Notes under the pieces: generated by a model
Told to the model about the DNA's origin: nothing
The model's input: the letters and a program-made list of their open reading frames with translations, nothing else
The model's database searches: none
Part shown: one piece after another, positions 19,205 to 31,653 of the stretch
How the letters are laid out: the number at the start of each line of letters is the position of its first letter
Numbering within the stretch: position 1 is the stretch's first letter
Program-made: the position numbers and the translations under genes
Origin: Neopestalotiopsis rosae
Lineage: Eukaryota > Ascomycota > Sordariomycetes > Amphisphaeriales > Sporocadaceae
Reading direction: 5' to 3'
Assembly (NCBI GenBank): GCA_023078685.1
Contig: JALGAS010000003.1
Location: 5,084,001-5,148,000 of the forward strand
Length of the DNA stretch: 64,000 bases

Positions 19205-22200
19205 ATGGAGGCCCTCGCGGCATTAGGCATTGCTTGTAACTTGATGCAAGTCATCAGCTTCACCGGCGAGACCATTACGCTATGCAAGCACACCTACAAG
19301 CGTGGCTCGACGGACCCGACCCTCGAAGGGAATGCAAAGACTTTGCATGTTCTCATGCAGTCCCTTGACGAGTCGTTGCACAAGTCAACAGCTCAAGACA
19401 CCCCTGATCCCGCGACAATAGAACTTCAAGTGCTGGCGAGGAAATGTCTTGATGCCGTGACTAGTCTCTCTACTCAATTGAACAGAATTGGGACATCTGG
19501 CAGGCAAGGAAGCGTCAGTAGGACCATAGTTGCAGTCTCAAAGCATTTATGGAAATCTGGCGATCTGCGCCGTCTTCAGGAAGAGATCGATGGGTACCAA
19601 AAGATTTTGGAATCCGGCCTGTTGGTCAAAATATGGTTAGGATTCCCTTGCCCTCTAAATATGTAATTGTTGAACGTCTGCTAAGAGAGTATCTACAGTA
19701 CAGCGAACGAGGCTGCAAAGATTCAAACTCGGGAAGAATTCAAGTCCCTTAACACCGCGCTGCAGCATTTCATTGACGGACTTTCCAAAAGTCAAGTGCA
19801 TGCTTCTCAGCTGATACAATCTATCGACAAACGAATTGAGAATGGCTTCCTGGCAATTCGAGATGAAGCAACACAGAAGCGAATTCTAGGGAGCCTCAAG
19901 TACGATGGAATGAATCACCGACGAAATACAATCAAACAGCATCATCGGAAGACCTTTGAGTGGATATTCCGTGGGCAAACCCCGCTCCACGACCCTGAAG
20001 ATGATTATTCGTCGGACTTTGAATCAGACTCCGCTTTGGAGGATTCCGCTGCCTATTCAGAAATTTCCGATTATGAGCCAACCAGTCTCAATGGGAATGA
20101 TGGAAATATTTATGAGGCCGAACTTCCGGATACTTCAGAAGACGATGCACCACTGCCTTGGGACGACTTTGTTGCCTGGCTCAAATCGGATGATCCAGTC
20201 TACTGGGTATCAGGTAAGCCCGGCTCTGGAAAAAGCACACTCATGCTATTTCTGCTCCAGGATACTCGAACTCAGGCCCTTCTTGACGAGTGGCGACCGG
20301 GTACGCGTATAATCAGCCACTTCTTACTAAGCTCCGGACATCTTTTGCAACGAAGTGTGAAAGGGATCTACATTTCTTTACTTCACCAGATCCTGGAGGA
20401 AGATATCCAAGAAAATGGCTTCCTCTTGTCCATGTTGGCTCAAAAGGTACCGCGAGTCCTTTCGAAGGACGATGCTGGTGATTGGGCAGATGTGGAGTTA
20501 AAAAGGGCGCTCAAAATTCTTCTCAAGAATTCGACCAAACCAACGTGCATTTTCATCGATGGTCTGGACGAACTTGTGCCATCTGAGATCGATGATGGTG
20601 TTTGGTCTTTCCTGCAAAGTCTAAAATCTATCTCCCAACTCAAGATTTGTCTCTCGAGTCGCTCAGAACCAACATTTCAGATACGGCTTGAGAACGTCCC
20701 TAAATTACGGATCCATACCTTAACGGAGGGTGACATCCGTACTTATGCTACAGACTTTTTGAAGTCTACAATCCTACCGAGTCGAAAGAACACGACATAT
20801 CAGGAGCGTGACGAGTTTGTCGAAATTGTTTGTCAGAGGTCAAACGGCGTTTTCCTTTGGGTTTACTTAGTCCTGGGGAGACTACGAAGAGGTCTTACGC
20901 ATAATGATAGCATTTCTGTACTGACTGATCGCCTTGAACAGACGCCAAAGGAACTCAATGACCTATTCAATAACATGTGGTCTCGACTGGGGCAAGATGC
21001 CGAGTTGCCAGATTATATATCAACCGCAGCTACATACTTTGGTCTTGTTGCCACGGCTCAGGCCCGTCGTAAATGGCCTTTGGGGAATGGCGAGAGGGGA
21101 ATTACTGTTCCAGATATTATGCTGGCGACTGACCGCCGCCTCCTGCAAAGCGTTGTTGACGGAAGCGACATTGATCCTGAACAGATTGAAGAGCAGTGCG
21201 AAACCGTCCTCATGAACCTTGAGACTCGATGCGCTGGTTTCTTGGAGTGTCGAGAAGTTGAACTGTCCATTGTGCCTCGGAAGCATTGCACACTTGCCAG
21301 TCAGACTCGCTACCACAAGCTTCGCATACAGTTCATTCACAGATCAGCGTTGGAATATCTGCTCTCAACTAGAGAAGGCAACAAGATTCTCGCAAATGAC
21401 ACGTCGACTACTCGAGATCGACTGGCACTTCTTTGTCGCGTAGATCTCGCTATAGCCAAATTGTGGGGCTTTCATCAAGTCTCTAGAGTTCATCACAAAC
21501 TACGTCCATGTCTGACAATTGGCCGTTTTGTGGAAACTTTATCAAACTACGAGAGCAAGGACGATAGTCAGTCAATCTCCCAGAGCTTTTGGCTCTCATT
21601 AATCTCTCTTGGAGGATTGCTCTACACCGATGCCAGATGCCGAAATGAAGACTTCTTCTCAAGCTATTTCGGATATGAAGTGTCGGACTTTTTTGACGTT
21701 GAGTCACCCGATTTTATCATGATGGTTTGCAGCTTTGATTATGGATTCGCAATCGATTTACTGCCAACCTATCTTGAACTACTTGGTCCAAGAATCACAC
21801 TTGATTATCTTGGATACCTCTCATTACTCATCTGTCGAGGCTTTGTTTCGTTCGCGTCAAAGTTTGGGGGATTCAGATCTTCAGAAGTGTGTTTGGAGAG
21901 AATGATAATTGGTCTGCAATATCTTGCTGAGTACGGGGCAAATCTCAATTTTGAAGGACGCCGAGGTCTTGACTCGCCTAGAATGGATTGCAACAAGTAC
22001 TGTATTCTCGACACACCGGTATCTGTCTTGATTCTGAGTCTCTATTACGTTGCCAGCGACATATTTCTTCTGCACACACTTCGCACGATATCCTTCCTTC
22101 TCAAAAGTGGAGCTGAGATAAATCAGACTATGGTTTTCTCTGGCACTCTGCTTATTCCTGTTTCCGACTGCCCGGTTCCGTCTGGCTTTTTCCAGCCGGG

Positions 22201-22744
22201 AATCATCACTCCAGGGATATTCCGCGGCGAAAACCATCAATTAAGTGTCATATTCACCACGACCCCAGGGTACCTTCTCCAACTGGCGTTGAGCTCATTA
22301 CTCCAAAGCCAGGCCGCCATAGCATATTCAAATACTCCGGAAAGTGTAGTCACTGATCTCATTGACCTTGCGGCTGTATCCACCAATCTAGTTGCACCAG
22401 ACCCTCTGGCGTTCACTAGTAAAGGTCCTACAGATTCCTGGGGTCGCAATATAAAATTGGACACTCACAAACGATCGGTGCAGCCTCTGCTCGTCAATTT
22501 CCTAGAGTTGCATCGTCTTCCTCAGCAGTCACGGGACAAGTCTTATGGAAGAATCATGCATCGATTAGAGACGGTTGCGCGTCACTGCGAAAAAACAACT
22601 TTGGATGAAATAGAATCCGGGCTTGCGACAAACTACAATTCAATCCGAACTTCAGAATACGTGATTCCTCAGCTCGGAGAAGAGAATGAAAGAATTCTTC
22701 GGGATCATTTGAAGAAGGAAGCATACAACCACCGTGACGAGTAG
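19205..22744 (+). CDS. NACHT STAND protein (NLR-like), no repeat domain
   Basis: Two exons (19205..19635, 19699..22744; phase 2, 63-bp intron ending CTACAG) give 1158 residues. Residues 1-175 are the helical N-terminal domain common to fungal STAND proteins (MEALAALGIACNLMQVISFT). An acidic linker (about 240-295) leads to DDFVAWLKSDDPVYWVSG and the P-loop GKPGSGKST (316-324); Walker B is CIFIDGLDEL (about 427-436). The sensor-like SSRSEP motif and the winged-helix segment with FIHRSALEYL follow. The C-terminal 450 residues lack ankyrin, WD40 or TPR repeats and resemble the region following NACHT in many fungal proteins. Such proteins act as intracellular immune or self-recognition switches; the effector is not obvious. 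Two HET genes and a solo N-domain gene lie in the same window. Confidence 0.92.
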
Positions 22745-23500
22745 TGTGCAGTTGTGGTCGGTGGAATGGCGGACTTCTGTGACCAAATTCAGTACGGTAG
22801 ATATGAGATCGTTCGTTCAACAAAGCATTGAAGCTCGGAATAGCGGTACGCATGGCAAAAGTGAGGTTCATTCCTGGTGGTTAATCGGGCAATTGCTGTT
22901 GATCAAAATGGCGCCCGCCAGTTGAAGCCATATTGATGTGATTTTGTTTTCTTATTTCTTTTCTTTTTTTGCGATTGGACAGATAAGTTGATTCATGTTG
23001 CTTGCCTCAAACTAGTACCCATGTTATTTGAATGAAAACCGTTGTGAAAATTCAGTGTGCTGCATCGCACTTGAGTGTTGAGATAGAACGAGGTTATGGT
23101 AAGTGAAGTGATTGATTAGTTAGTTGAGTATCTGTACGTAGCTATGGATGTAGTAGAAACTATATGTAGGTAGAGATAGTGGGTCATGAAGTCCGAAATG
23201 CAGGAGGCTGGGCTCCTATTTCAACATTGAGGGCGTTAAACACATTGCTACGTGGCCATTATAGCTCATAGTGGTCACCTGACCGTATGGCGAGTCTTGA
23301 GTATCCTGTTTCTCGTTCACTTGCATGTCGAACCTTGAACTCAGCTTGAGGGGCGTAGTATGATTGGCGATGAAAGGAGACAGAAACTAGCTCAATACAA
23401 GGAAAACTCGCATGATAAGCCACTCCGAACGCCTTGATCTAGATCCATTGATATGACAAGCGACTATAGTCATTGTATAGCTCTCGTCATTGCCTACAGC
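22745..23500. other. Intergenic, converging 3' ends
   Basis: 3' flanks of the NACHT gene (plus) and the phosphatase gene (minus). I see no gene or RNA. Confidence 0.5.
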
Positions 23501-24465
23501 TCAACGTTTGACTGCCTGCACCAACAGCGGCACCATGACGCCTTCGCCAACGCGATAACTCTTACTGCCAATCGCCTCCTGGATACCCGATATAGAATAA
23601 GAGTGTGTTGTCAATGAGATGACCTGTGAACTGTCATTGGCGAATATGTCCTCTAGCAAGCGTTGCTCTCGAGCGGTGACCTCGCTTGGCTCCTCGGCTG
23701 GGTTCCTCTTCTCCTCCCACAGCCTGTCGCTCTCCTCGAAGCCGTCCTCGATGATATAGTCGGGATAGTTCTCCGCGATCCAAGTTCTAGAGCTTCTCTT
23801 GTCGCAAGTGTGCCCAGTCAGTCGTTCCCGGAGGAATTCTTTGATGACTGGTTGGAAAGGCTGCTGGTGTGCACCCATGACGTCCTTGTAGGTCAGCTTG
23901 GTGGTCTCGAGGCCCCGGGCCAGGGGACTTGTGTAGATTGTGCCAGGTAGCGGCATATCTTCATGCTTTGTCGCCTGGAGCAGGAACTTTGACAAGGCTT
24001 CGGCGTGCGCCACGCCCGCTTTCACAAGCTTTGCGTCCACCCACGTGACCTTGCCCATTCCCGGAATATCTCCTCCCTCCTGGAAGGCCCATTTCGGTCC
24101 CGTTCTCTGCGCATAAGTCAGTCAAACGCCCTGTCGCAAGGAGATGTGGTCGGTAGAGTACATACCCTCCAGTCGTCGCCTACGACCTTCATGACCTCGT
24201 TGTGAACACTGCTTCCATGGCGGATGAGATATATCAGCTTGAACGACGTGCCGTCGGGGCAACTCTCGTTGAGATGCGCCAAGTATCTGACGAATCTCTT
24301 CCACTCGCTGTTCTGGGCGTGCTCTGGGATGTCCGACTCCCAAGTTTGGTGTAGAAGGCCCAGATTTGGTTGGGTTCTCACCATTTTATCCGGTGCGCTC
24401 TTGGCAATTTCGGCATGGTCCTCGAACACGCCAGTAATCGCGGTAAATTTGTATTGGCGCTCCAT
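23501..24465 (-). CDS. Histidine phosphatase (phosphoglycerate-mutase-like, PMU1 type)
   Basis: Exons 24465..24166 and 24106..23501 (phase 0) give 301 residues. The catalytic RHG is at 82-84 in LIYLIRHGSSVHNE; the second half has TSPLARGLETT, the acidic ERLTGHTCDKRSS segment and the second catalytic His in LTTHSYSISG. Length and layout fit the branch of fungal two-His phosphatases named after yeast PMU1. Substrate is unknown; family members dephosphorylate small phosphoesters. No signal peptide, so it is cytosolic. The 59-bp intron has good GTATGT and GCGCAG ends. Confidence 0.93.
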
Positions 24466-25215
24466 GGCATCGACAGAATGGCGATACTGTCAACGAGATG
24501 GCGGTAGAGGAGAGCGCAAAGTGAGAGATTGTCGCGTATATATCTGCCTGATATCCGTCTGGTTACCTAGATGCTGACAGTCACGAGGGGCAAGGCTGAG
24601 CTGGACTTGGTGCAAGGAAGTTGTACCTCAAGGAACCAACTTTATCGGGCGGAGGCGAGGGTTATTCCACATGTGGCGCTGATTTATGGGGCTGTTTCTA
24701 GACTTCCCCCGCAGTAATGGTACTATGTACACTGACCAGCAGGGATGTCAGGCCCTAATTCCTGGACTGCCGCTCAATAGCTAGGCAGTAAGTAGGCTGT
24801 GTACTATGTAGTACCGCATGTACTAGACCATTTATTGACCAGATAACCACAGTGTCGCATTCGCTTGAAACCATTCAGCCCTCATGTGGTGATGAGCTAC
24901 CATTACACCACAGATTGGGGGAGTTTTTAGACTTTTGTCACGTGACGATGGCCTCACCGAAACCCGTCTGGGGCGCTTGACGCTGACGAGAGATAAACCC
25001 CCCACAAACTGGACATAAATTGCCTGGTTCCCAAAGACTGCGGTCTGACCAGCGGGCCATTACTCTTGAGGAGTTTTGACAGAGCTGACCCGCCGGTCTT
25101 GTCACGACTCACCCGAGCGCGTGCCTCAGCAGTCTTTGAATCCTCAAGGCTATGCGCGTCTGCTGTCAAGAATACTCTTATACTTTCTCGCCAAAGTCCA
25201 CTTCTGCTTTAACAA
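24466..25215. other. Divergent promoter region
   Basis: It separates the minus-strand phosphatase from the plus-strand HET gene. A CACGTGACG motif occurs near 24939, a possible bHLH site. No gene seen. Confidence 0.45.
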
Positions 25216-27087
25216 ATGTCACTATATGAGACACTCGGGGGACGGCTGCAGGTTGGCCAAATCCGCCTCCTCAGCCTCAGCCATGCCCCGAACGGAGACA
25301 ACTGCGAGCCGGAAATCCAATGCAATCTTGAAGTCGTTCGTTCAGATGATCTGGAGTCTGCTCCGCCAGAGTACTTCGCATTGTCCTATACCTGGGGCCG
25401 CCCAGCCGACTACGGAAAGTTCAGGGACATGACAGACGAAAAGAAGTTTCCAGTGTTATGCAATGGAAAATACACAATCTACGTGACGGAAAATCTATGG
25501 GCATTCCTCAAGCAGGCACAAGGGAACACATCTTTGCGGTCCAAGCGATTCTGGGTGGATGCAGTATGCATCAATCAAGATGACAGCGTGGAGAAATCTG
25601 CCCAGATCCAGCTCATGACTAAAATCTACAGTCGTGCCAAGACTGTGCTGTTATGGCTCGGAGAGGAGGACGAGTATACTGAGACTGGCTTTGCCCTTCT
25701 CCAGGAGCTCGGACGCACTGAGGAATACTTGCGCCAAAGAGCTGATGAAAGGTGGGTTCCCGTAGGTATGGTGTTTCAGCGTACATACTTCAGCAGAACG
25801 TGGGTCATTCAAGAGGTCATTCTTGGCAGCGACAGCGGCGAGGTCAAGGTCATGTGCGGATCCCACGATATCCAGTGGAATGATCTCGTGGAAGCCTCAC
25901 ACCGCATCACCAAGACGGATCTGATGCACACTCTGAACCAATTTGTCGCACAACATTATTACCCTAGTGAACTCGCTCGACAGGACAAGCTGAAGTCATT
26001 TTACGGCTTTCCTACCATTTTGAGGGCCATCAAAGCCGACCGCAGCGGCGGCCCGAGCACTTGGACGCGCACACTACTCCATGCACTGATACGAGCTCGC
26101 GACTTTAAGGCAACCAAGCCCGAAGACAAAGTATATTCGCTCCTCGGCCTCGTGCATGAGCACATCCAAGATAAGCCTGGTCTACGTCCGACTTATCAAG
26201 GCATCCGGGAGACATACCAGAATGCCGCGATTGCCATCCTGACAGAGAGTCGTGGCGATCTTCTGCTGCTGTCATGCGTCGAGGGCGAGAAATTCCAGTC
26301 GGTCAAGGGATTGCCGTCTTGGGTGCCTGACTGGAGCTGCGAAAGCCCACTTGGGCTGCGAAGGACTGGCTATGAGAGGTACTGTGCGTCCGGTTCCCTT
26401 GAACAGAAGCCTGAAATCGATGCAGATGGCTTAACATTGACCCTCATGGGCCTACAATTGGACGAGGTGACCATGGTTGGGGAGATCAAGCACGAAGTTA
26501 TAAATTCCGACCAGCAGTTTCCGGCGTGGCTGGATATCTTGGCTTCTTTGCCCGACCAGTATCCCGCAAGTAGTCTGACCGAGGGCCCGGAGAGCCGCTT
26601 TGAAGCGTTCTGGCGAACTCTGCTTTGCAACACATCTGGAGACAGGGGCGAGATTACACCAAGAGACTCTCCACTCGGCGCATCCTTCGCCAGGTGGATG
26701 CAAGCCAGGGCGGGACAATCTGCGCAGATCGCAGATTTGATGCGTTCTGAATGGTTCATTTCTGCCCTGAGCACAGAGAGTAGCGAACAAGCTGAAGATT
26801 TTGGTACCGTCTTTCGTCATTCTAAGCACCTGCGGCTCTTCAGGACAAGAAATGGATATCTAGGACTCGGGACCGAATGCATGGACGTCCAAGACTCAAT
26901 ATGGGTACTTCCTGGTTCCCGCATTCCGTTGATCTTTCGACAGATCAATGGCGATGGAGACAAGCAGTACAAACTGGTCGGTGGTGCATACTTGCATGGC
27001 TTCATGCATGGCGAGGCGGTTACTCAATCCAAAGAAAGGAGTGGCAAAGACATATGCTCATGCTTGAGAACAATAATTGTCAAATAA
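25216..27087 (+). CDS. HET-domain protein (heterokaryon incompatibility type) 1
   Basis: A single-exon gene of 623 residues. The HET domain is complete: YFALSYTWG, FWVDAVCINQDD with AQIQLMTKIYSRA and VLLWLGEEDE, and RTWVIQEVIL. The later region carries LPSWVPDWS and a C-terminal segment (VLPGSRIPLIFRQ, LVGGAYLHGFMHGE) typical of the large fungal HET family. HET proteins trigger or execute cell death after fusion of unlike strains; a specific partner is not visible. No transmembrane segment or repeats. The start is the first ATG and is followed at once by the conserved IRLL segment. Confidence 0.95.
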   Translation: MSLYETLGGRLQVGQIRLLSLSHAPNGDNCEPEIQCNLEVVRSDDLESAPPEYFALSYTWGRPADYGKFRDMTDEKKFPVLCNGKYTIYVTENLWAFLKQAQGNTSLRSKRFWVDAVCINQDDSVEKSAQIQLMTKIYSRAKTVLLWLGEEDEYTETGFALLQELGRTEEYLRQRADERWVPVGMVFQRTYFSRTWVIQEVILGSDSGEVKVMCGSHDIQWNDLVEASHRITKTDLMHTLNQFVAQHYYPSELARQDKLKSFYGFPTILRAIKADRSGGPSTWTRTLLHALIRARDFKATKPEDKVYSLLGLVHEHIQDKPGLRPTYQGIRETYQNAAIAILTESRGDLLLLSCVEGEKFQSVKGLPSWVPDWSCESPLGLRRTGYERYCASGSLEQKPEIDADGLTLTLMGLQLDEVTMVGEIKHEVINSDQQFPAWLDILASLPDQYPASSLTEGPESRFEAFWRTLLCNTSGDRGEITPRDSPLGASFARWMQARAGQSAQIADLMRSEWFISALSTESSEQAEDFGTVFRHSKHLRLFRTRNGYLGLGTECMDVQDSIWVLPGSRIPLIFRQINGDGDKQYKLVGGAYLHGFMHGEAVTQSKERSGKDICSCLRTIIVK

Positions 27088-27177
27088 GTTACTTTCACAG
27101 GACTAGTTAGCTGTCATCCAAAGCCTGACCATGGACCCGATTGCAATCTCTCTTCTGAAGCATCCGCTTAACATTGA

Positions 27178-28787
27178 TCACTTTCCCTGAGCCAGCCGCT
27201 TCTTTGCATCTTCCGTCTTGCATGAGCCAGTGAATATACCGGTGGCCCTTCTCCGTTCATCTTCTTCGATTTCGTCTCTCGGATAGAAGTTAGGGGTTTG
27301 GCCAAACATGGCGTCGAACTTTCGCTTCATGTCAAGGGGCAGATTAGGAGGCGATAGTTCAGCATTTCGAAGCCAGACGCGTAGCAAATGGCGTGGTTGA
27401 GCAACGTATTCCGTAAACCCTCGCCGAGCGTGCTGGAGGTGCAGATTGTTCACCCTGCGATTACCGTCAATATCATGGTCTACTTGAGAAGTACCGTGGC
27501 TTACTCACCACTCAATGTCACCAACCTGGAGCTCAGTCTCGAGGCTGTATTGGTCTGCTACCCACTGCCAACCACCAAAGGCCTCCCTTTCCTCGAACGT
27601 CAGAGCAGGATATCTGGAATCCCTATCGGGGAGCTAAGACTGATCAGTCACGTTTATGGATTTAGAAAGCAGGGTAGTACCTCTCCATAACCGATGAATG
27701 TCCGTGTAGAAAAATTGAGAAAGAGTTTCCCATCAATATAATGGATCAGGTTGACTCCTTCATCTGGAACGCCGTTACTGGAGTGAATCTGTTAGTTCCT
27801 CGAGCCTTCCAAAGTTCTGCCATGACGGTACTTACGCTTGCCAGCGGAATTTTCTTTCAGCTAATATCCTGAGAATGTCCGGTCTGTGCTTGGCCAAATG
27901 ATTATACACCTGCCAGGAGCTCACGACTGTCGATGCGCCGCCAGTACCAGAGAGGCTGACGGGCATGAGACTGACAACTTCACCGCCAGCATCACTGTGG
28001 TACATCTGCGCGTTAGTGTCCTGCGCGGAAACATAAATTTTGCCTCGGTTCGCGGGGTCGATATGGCTAATGCTCTGCACGATGTCAGCAATGTGCGCAT
28101 GTGTGTCGGGTTACAGCCACCAGTCGAAAAACACACCCACCTTAATATGGCAAAGGCCTCTATCGGCACCTTGGTTGAGCCTTTCGTCTCCAATCCACGA
28201 GTTGATGCCAAGGAAGGCAATGATCTGATCTTCCTTGCTCTGTGACTGGATCGGGTATCCTCGAAGCACCTGCACTCCCACACCGTGATATATATTCTGC
28301 GCTACGTCTTCCAGGACACGCCCGAAGGTTAGAAGAGGGAAGCGCTCCCGGTTGAGGTCTGACAGAGGAAGTTTCAGGTGCTTCCAAAACTATCTTGTGG
28401 GTCAGTTCACGATTGACGAGTTTGCCCAGTTTGTGTATCCTGTGCTTACCTGTATCGCAGCGTCGACCTCGGCTACTTCCTCCGAAGTGATCTTGCGGAT
28501 GTACAAGTCGGCTGTCTACGCGTCAGTACGGGCCAATCGCAGTCGGTGTGAGTATGGCGCCTACGATTCTGGCTCAGATACGATCCTGTCCAGACCTGCG
28601 GGCCCTCCAGCTCGGTGGGCCATCCTTCTGGCACGGAGCCAAAGTCGGTGCCCCGAGGATGTGCCGCATTGGCTGCGTCCCATTCAGGCTTGTTGAAAAG
28701 AATGCCTGGCGCGTCTGAGTAGAGCTCATAGGGTAATGGTGTTGCAGTGGCCATTTGGTCACAAACTTGCTGGGAAGTCGAGGTCAT
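27178..28787 (-). CDS. TauD/TfdA-like Fe(II)/2-oxoglutarate dioxygenase
   Basis: Seven exons (28787..28565, 28511..28450, 28389..28141, 28074..27836, 27777..27681, 27633..27509, 27454..27178) keep phase throughout and give 423 residues. The iron site is H204-S-D206 and a distal H340 in NNLHLQHARRGF, with the 2-oxoglutarate Arg nearby (R343 or the following Arg). Earlier blocks VWTGSYLSQNPDLYI, FWKHLKLPL and GVGVQVLRGYP are standard for the fungal branch. The family hydroxylates taurine, sulfonates, aryl acids or amino-acid derivatives; the substrate here is unknown. It lies back to back with a Dal5-type transporter gene 532 bp away, a pairing that suggests uptake and first-step catabolism (inference). 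Confidence 0.9.
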
Positions 28788-29319
28788 AGATCGATTTTGA
28801 GCTGTCTGGATACTATCGAGTGTTGATTTTCAATGCTGTGTTTTTCAAGGTCTATTTTCACATGCATATAATTATTCGGGTCCCGCAAGCAGATATGTAT
28901 GTTCGGTTGCGTTGGGTGTATCTCGGAGTCTCGCTTAACTTATCATGCATGAAGGGACTTCAAATGATGCCATTGTGGCATTTGATGACGTTTCTGGTGT
29001 CACAGACGCCGAGTGTGGGGTTCGCTGAAGCTCACGGATCGCACCGTCGGCAACATGAAGAAGTAGAACCAATAATCATTTAATCGCCATGATCAAAATC
29101 ATTGGCCTTGTGGGGTGCGACGACCTCACGTTTTACGTAGAGCGGAAGTAAGGTACAAGAAGAGGATGTTGCATACGCGGCTCGAGTCGCATACTTTGAT
29201 ATCGGGATTGCGTGACAGACTGTGACGAAGGTTGTTATACTTACTTTCTCTTCACCTTCACAGCATTGGGGGCTCCTGGAAGCCTTTTCATCTCCGTATT
29301 GCCAAGATCTGGTGGGAAT
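28788..29319. other. Divergent promoter between dioxygenase and transporter 1
   Basis: 532 bp shared by two outward-facing genes, so co-regulation is plausible. No gene seen. Confidence 0.5.
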
Positions 29320-31189
29320 ATGTCTCAAGCAATGGCTTCCCTGCAAGTGGTCAACGATACAAGAGACAAAGTGGCGGTGGCTATGGCGCCCAACTCCGAT
29401 GCTCACAATATCCTCGAAACTGGTGTTGAGAATGATGCCCAGAAAGTCTCGTGGTGGAAACGAGGTTATGATCCGGAAGAGAAGAAACTGCTGCTAAAGT
29501 TAGATTTCTTCATTCTGTGAGTAATGTCCCGGTGTTGGCCATCAACGCCATATCTGGAGGTGGCTGCTAATACTTGCTCAGGAGCTGGGCTTGCTTCGGC
29601 TACTTTTTGAGACTCCTAGATACCACGAACATGAGTAAGATTGAACTCCGCAGCAATCAAAACATGTCGTTGACTAGGTACATCTTTCAGCTAACGCCTA
29701 CGGGTCGGGCATGAAGGAGGCGAGTAGTCATTGAAACGACTTCTCTCTATTGTCAATGCTCATACTAATCGAGATATCTCAGGACCTGAACCTCTACTCA
29801 GATGAATACAACTTGTTCTCCACGTTTTGGACAATCGGTTATACAATCGGCATGATTCCTAGCCAGGTCATCACTTCATATGTTCGACCGTCTGTGTGGA
29901 TACCCATTTGTGAGGTGATCTGGGCTGTTCTCACCGTCTGCTTCGCTGCTGTGCACAATGCGAAGACCATCTACGCGATGCGCTTCTTGATCGGATTGGC
30001 AGAGGCGCCGTTTTACATTGGTGTCATGACACTTCTTGGCAATTGGTATACACCGAAAGGTTTTTCATCCTTTTACGACCCTGTTGAAGAAAAGGTCGAC
30101 TGACATTGCGTATCTAGAGCTAGCCACGAGGGCCGGTATTTTCTACTCGGCCTCATTTGCGGCCACCATGTTCTCCGGGTATCTGCAAGCGGGCGTCTAC
30201 ACGGGACTGGACGGCCGCTACGGGCTTGCCGGTTGGAGATGGCTCTTCATCATGTGCGGAGTCATCAATGTTCCTGGAGCGCTGTGGGGCTTCGTTGCTG
30301 TACCTGATAGTCCGTACAATACCCGAGTCTTCTACCTGAGCAAGAAGGAGATTGAGATTGCAAAAGCCCGAATGGACCGACTTGAGCGGAAGCCATTCAA
30401 GGGCATTACCATTCAAACCTTTCGTACGACATTGCGCAGGCCATTCGTATGGGTTTTCATTCTCAACTACATGTATGTTTCATCAGATTGCGAATTGAGA
30501 CTCTTAAGATCTGACATGTTCTGACACAGTTTCTTCTGTCTCGATACTTATTCCTTGTTGTTCTTTGCTATATACTTGAAGTCATTGGGAACATACACGG
30601 TGCAACAGATCAATTTGTGGGTCTCAATTCCTCCATAGTATCGTGGCTTATCTGATCATGAACAGAATTCCAACCGGCGCATCCGCGGTCGGCTTGGTTG
30701 GCACAATCATCTGGGGTGTCTTGTCGGATCGCCTTAATACGCGCATTTGGATTGCGCTAGCCATCACAGCTGTTAATATTGTCTCCAACGCACTGCTGGG
30801 TGCAGCAGCGTCGAAAGCCACCATTTTCTTCGGGTACATGATTAATGCAGCCACATATGCATATGGGCCGGTCATCATTGTAAGAAAAAGTGCCTCAAAA
30901 TCATTGCTTGAGCCATTGACATATCGTGCAGTCATATATGAATGAAGTCTTCTCGTCATCGGCTGACGAGCGTGCTTTGATCCTGGGTATTGCTCAAGCT
31001 CTGGGAGCTGCCTTTAGTGCTTGGGTCCCGCTATTTATTTTCAATACGGGCACGCAAGCGCCCCTCTTCAAGGTTGGTTTCGCAACGGTATCTGCTTTCG
31101 CTGCAGCACAAGGCGTAGGTGTTTTGCTGCTTGGGAAAATCGGCAAAGACATGGAGAAACATGGCCAGGAGACTGATACCACCCAATAA
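29320..31189 (+). CDS. MFS transporter, Dal5-type anion:cation symporter 1
   Basis: Eight exons (29320..29516, 29582..29634, 29691..29719, 29783..30059, 30118..30472, 30530..30616, 30666..30879, 30932..31189) give 489 residues. The loop motif LLDTTNMSNAYGSGMKEDLN, then GYTIGMIPSQV and MRFLIGLAEAPFYIG, and WRWLFIMCGVINV with NLIPTGASAVG, are diagnostic of the allantoate/pantothenate permease group. Hydrophobic segments fit 12 membrane helices. Substrates of the group include allantoate, ureidosuccinate, vitamins and small peptides. Intron 3 starts with GC (AAGGAG then GCGAGT) and ends with CTCAG, a GC-AG intron. Confidence 0.93.
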
Positions 31190-31653
31190 GAGTGTGGCCA
31201 TGTTACCGACACCATAACGCTTTTCATGCAATGCACAGGAAATGTTGGTAGAGACGTGCATTCAGGATTCCATTGGGCGGTGCGGGACGCTGGGGATGGG
31301 ACCTTAGTGTAGAGAGTAGGCGCTACAGGGCCCCAAAGTCGGGGCAAGACGTGGCCTACTCCAACAAATAGCGGTGCATGCGAGTTTATACACATTGTAA
31401 GCATCGCTGTGGGGTGCATGCTATTTTCTTGATCGAGAAATGATATCCATGCATCCCAGTCTATAGAATCCCTTGCATCGGCATGCACGAGTTTTGCCGG
31501 TTCTGTCAGACCAACATCAGTTGCTTCTGCACCTTGCTTTTCTTGTGTACAATAAAATGCCTGTAGAATGTAGCCTATTCGTGCCTGACGCGCATCCCTT
31601 TCCCGGTGGTTTTCCAATTGTTGATTGACAGATTCACACACATTGCACCCATA
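31190..31653. other. Intergenic
   Basis: 3' flank of the transporter and promoter of the hydrolase gene. No gene seen. Confidence 0.4.
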
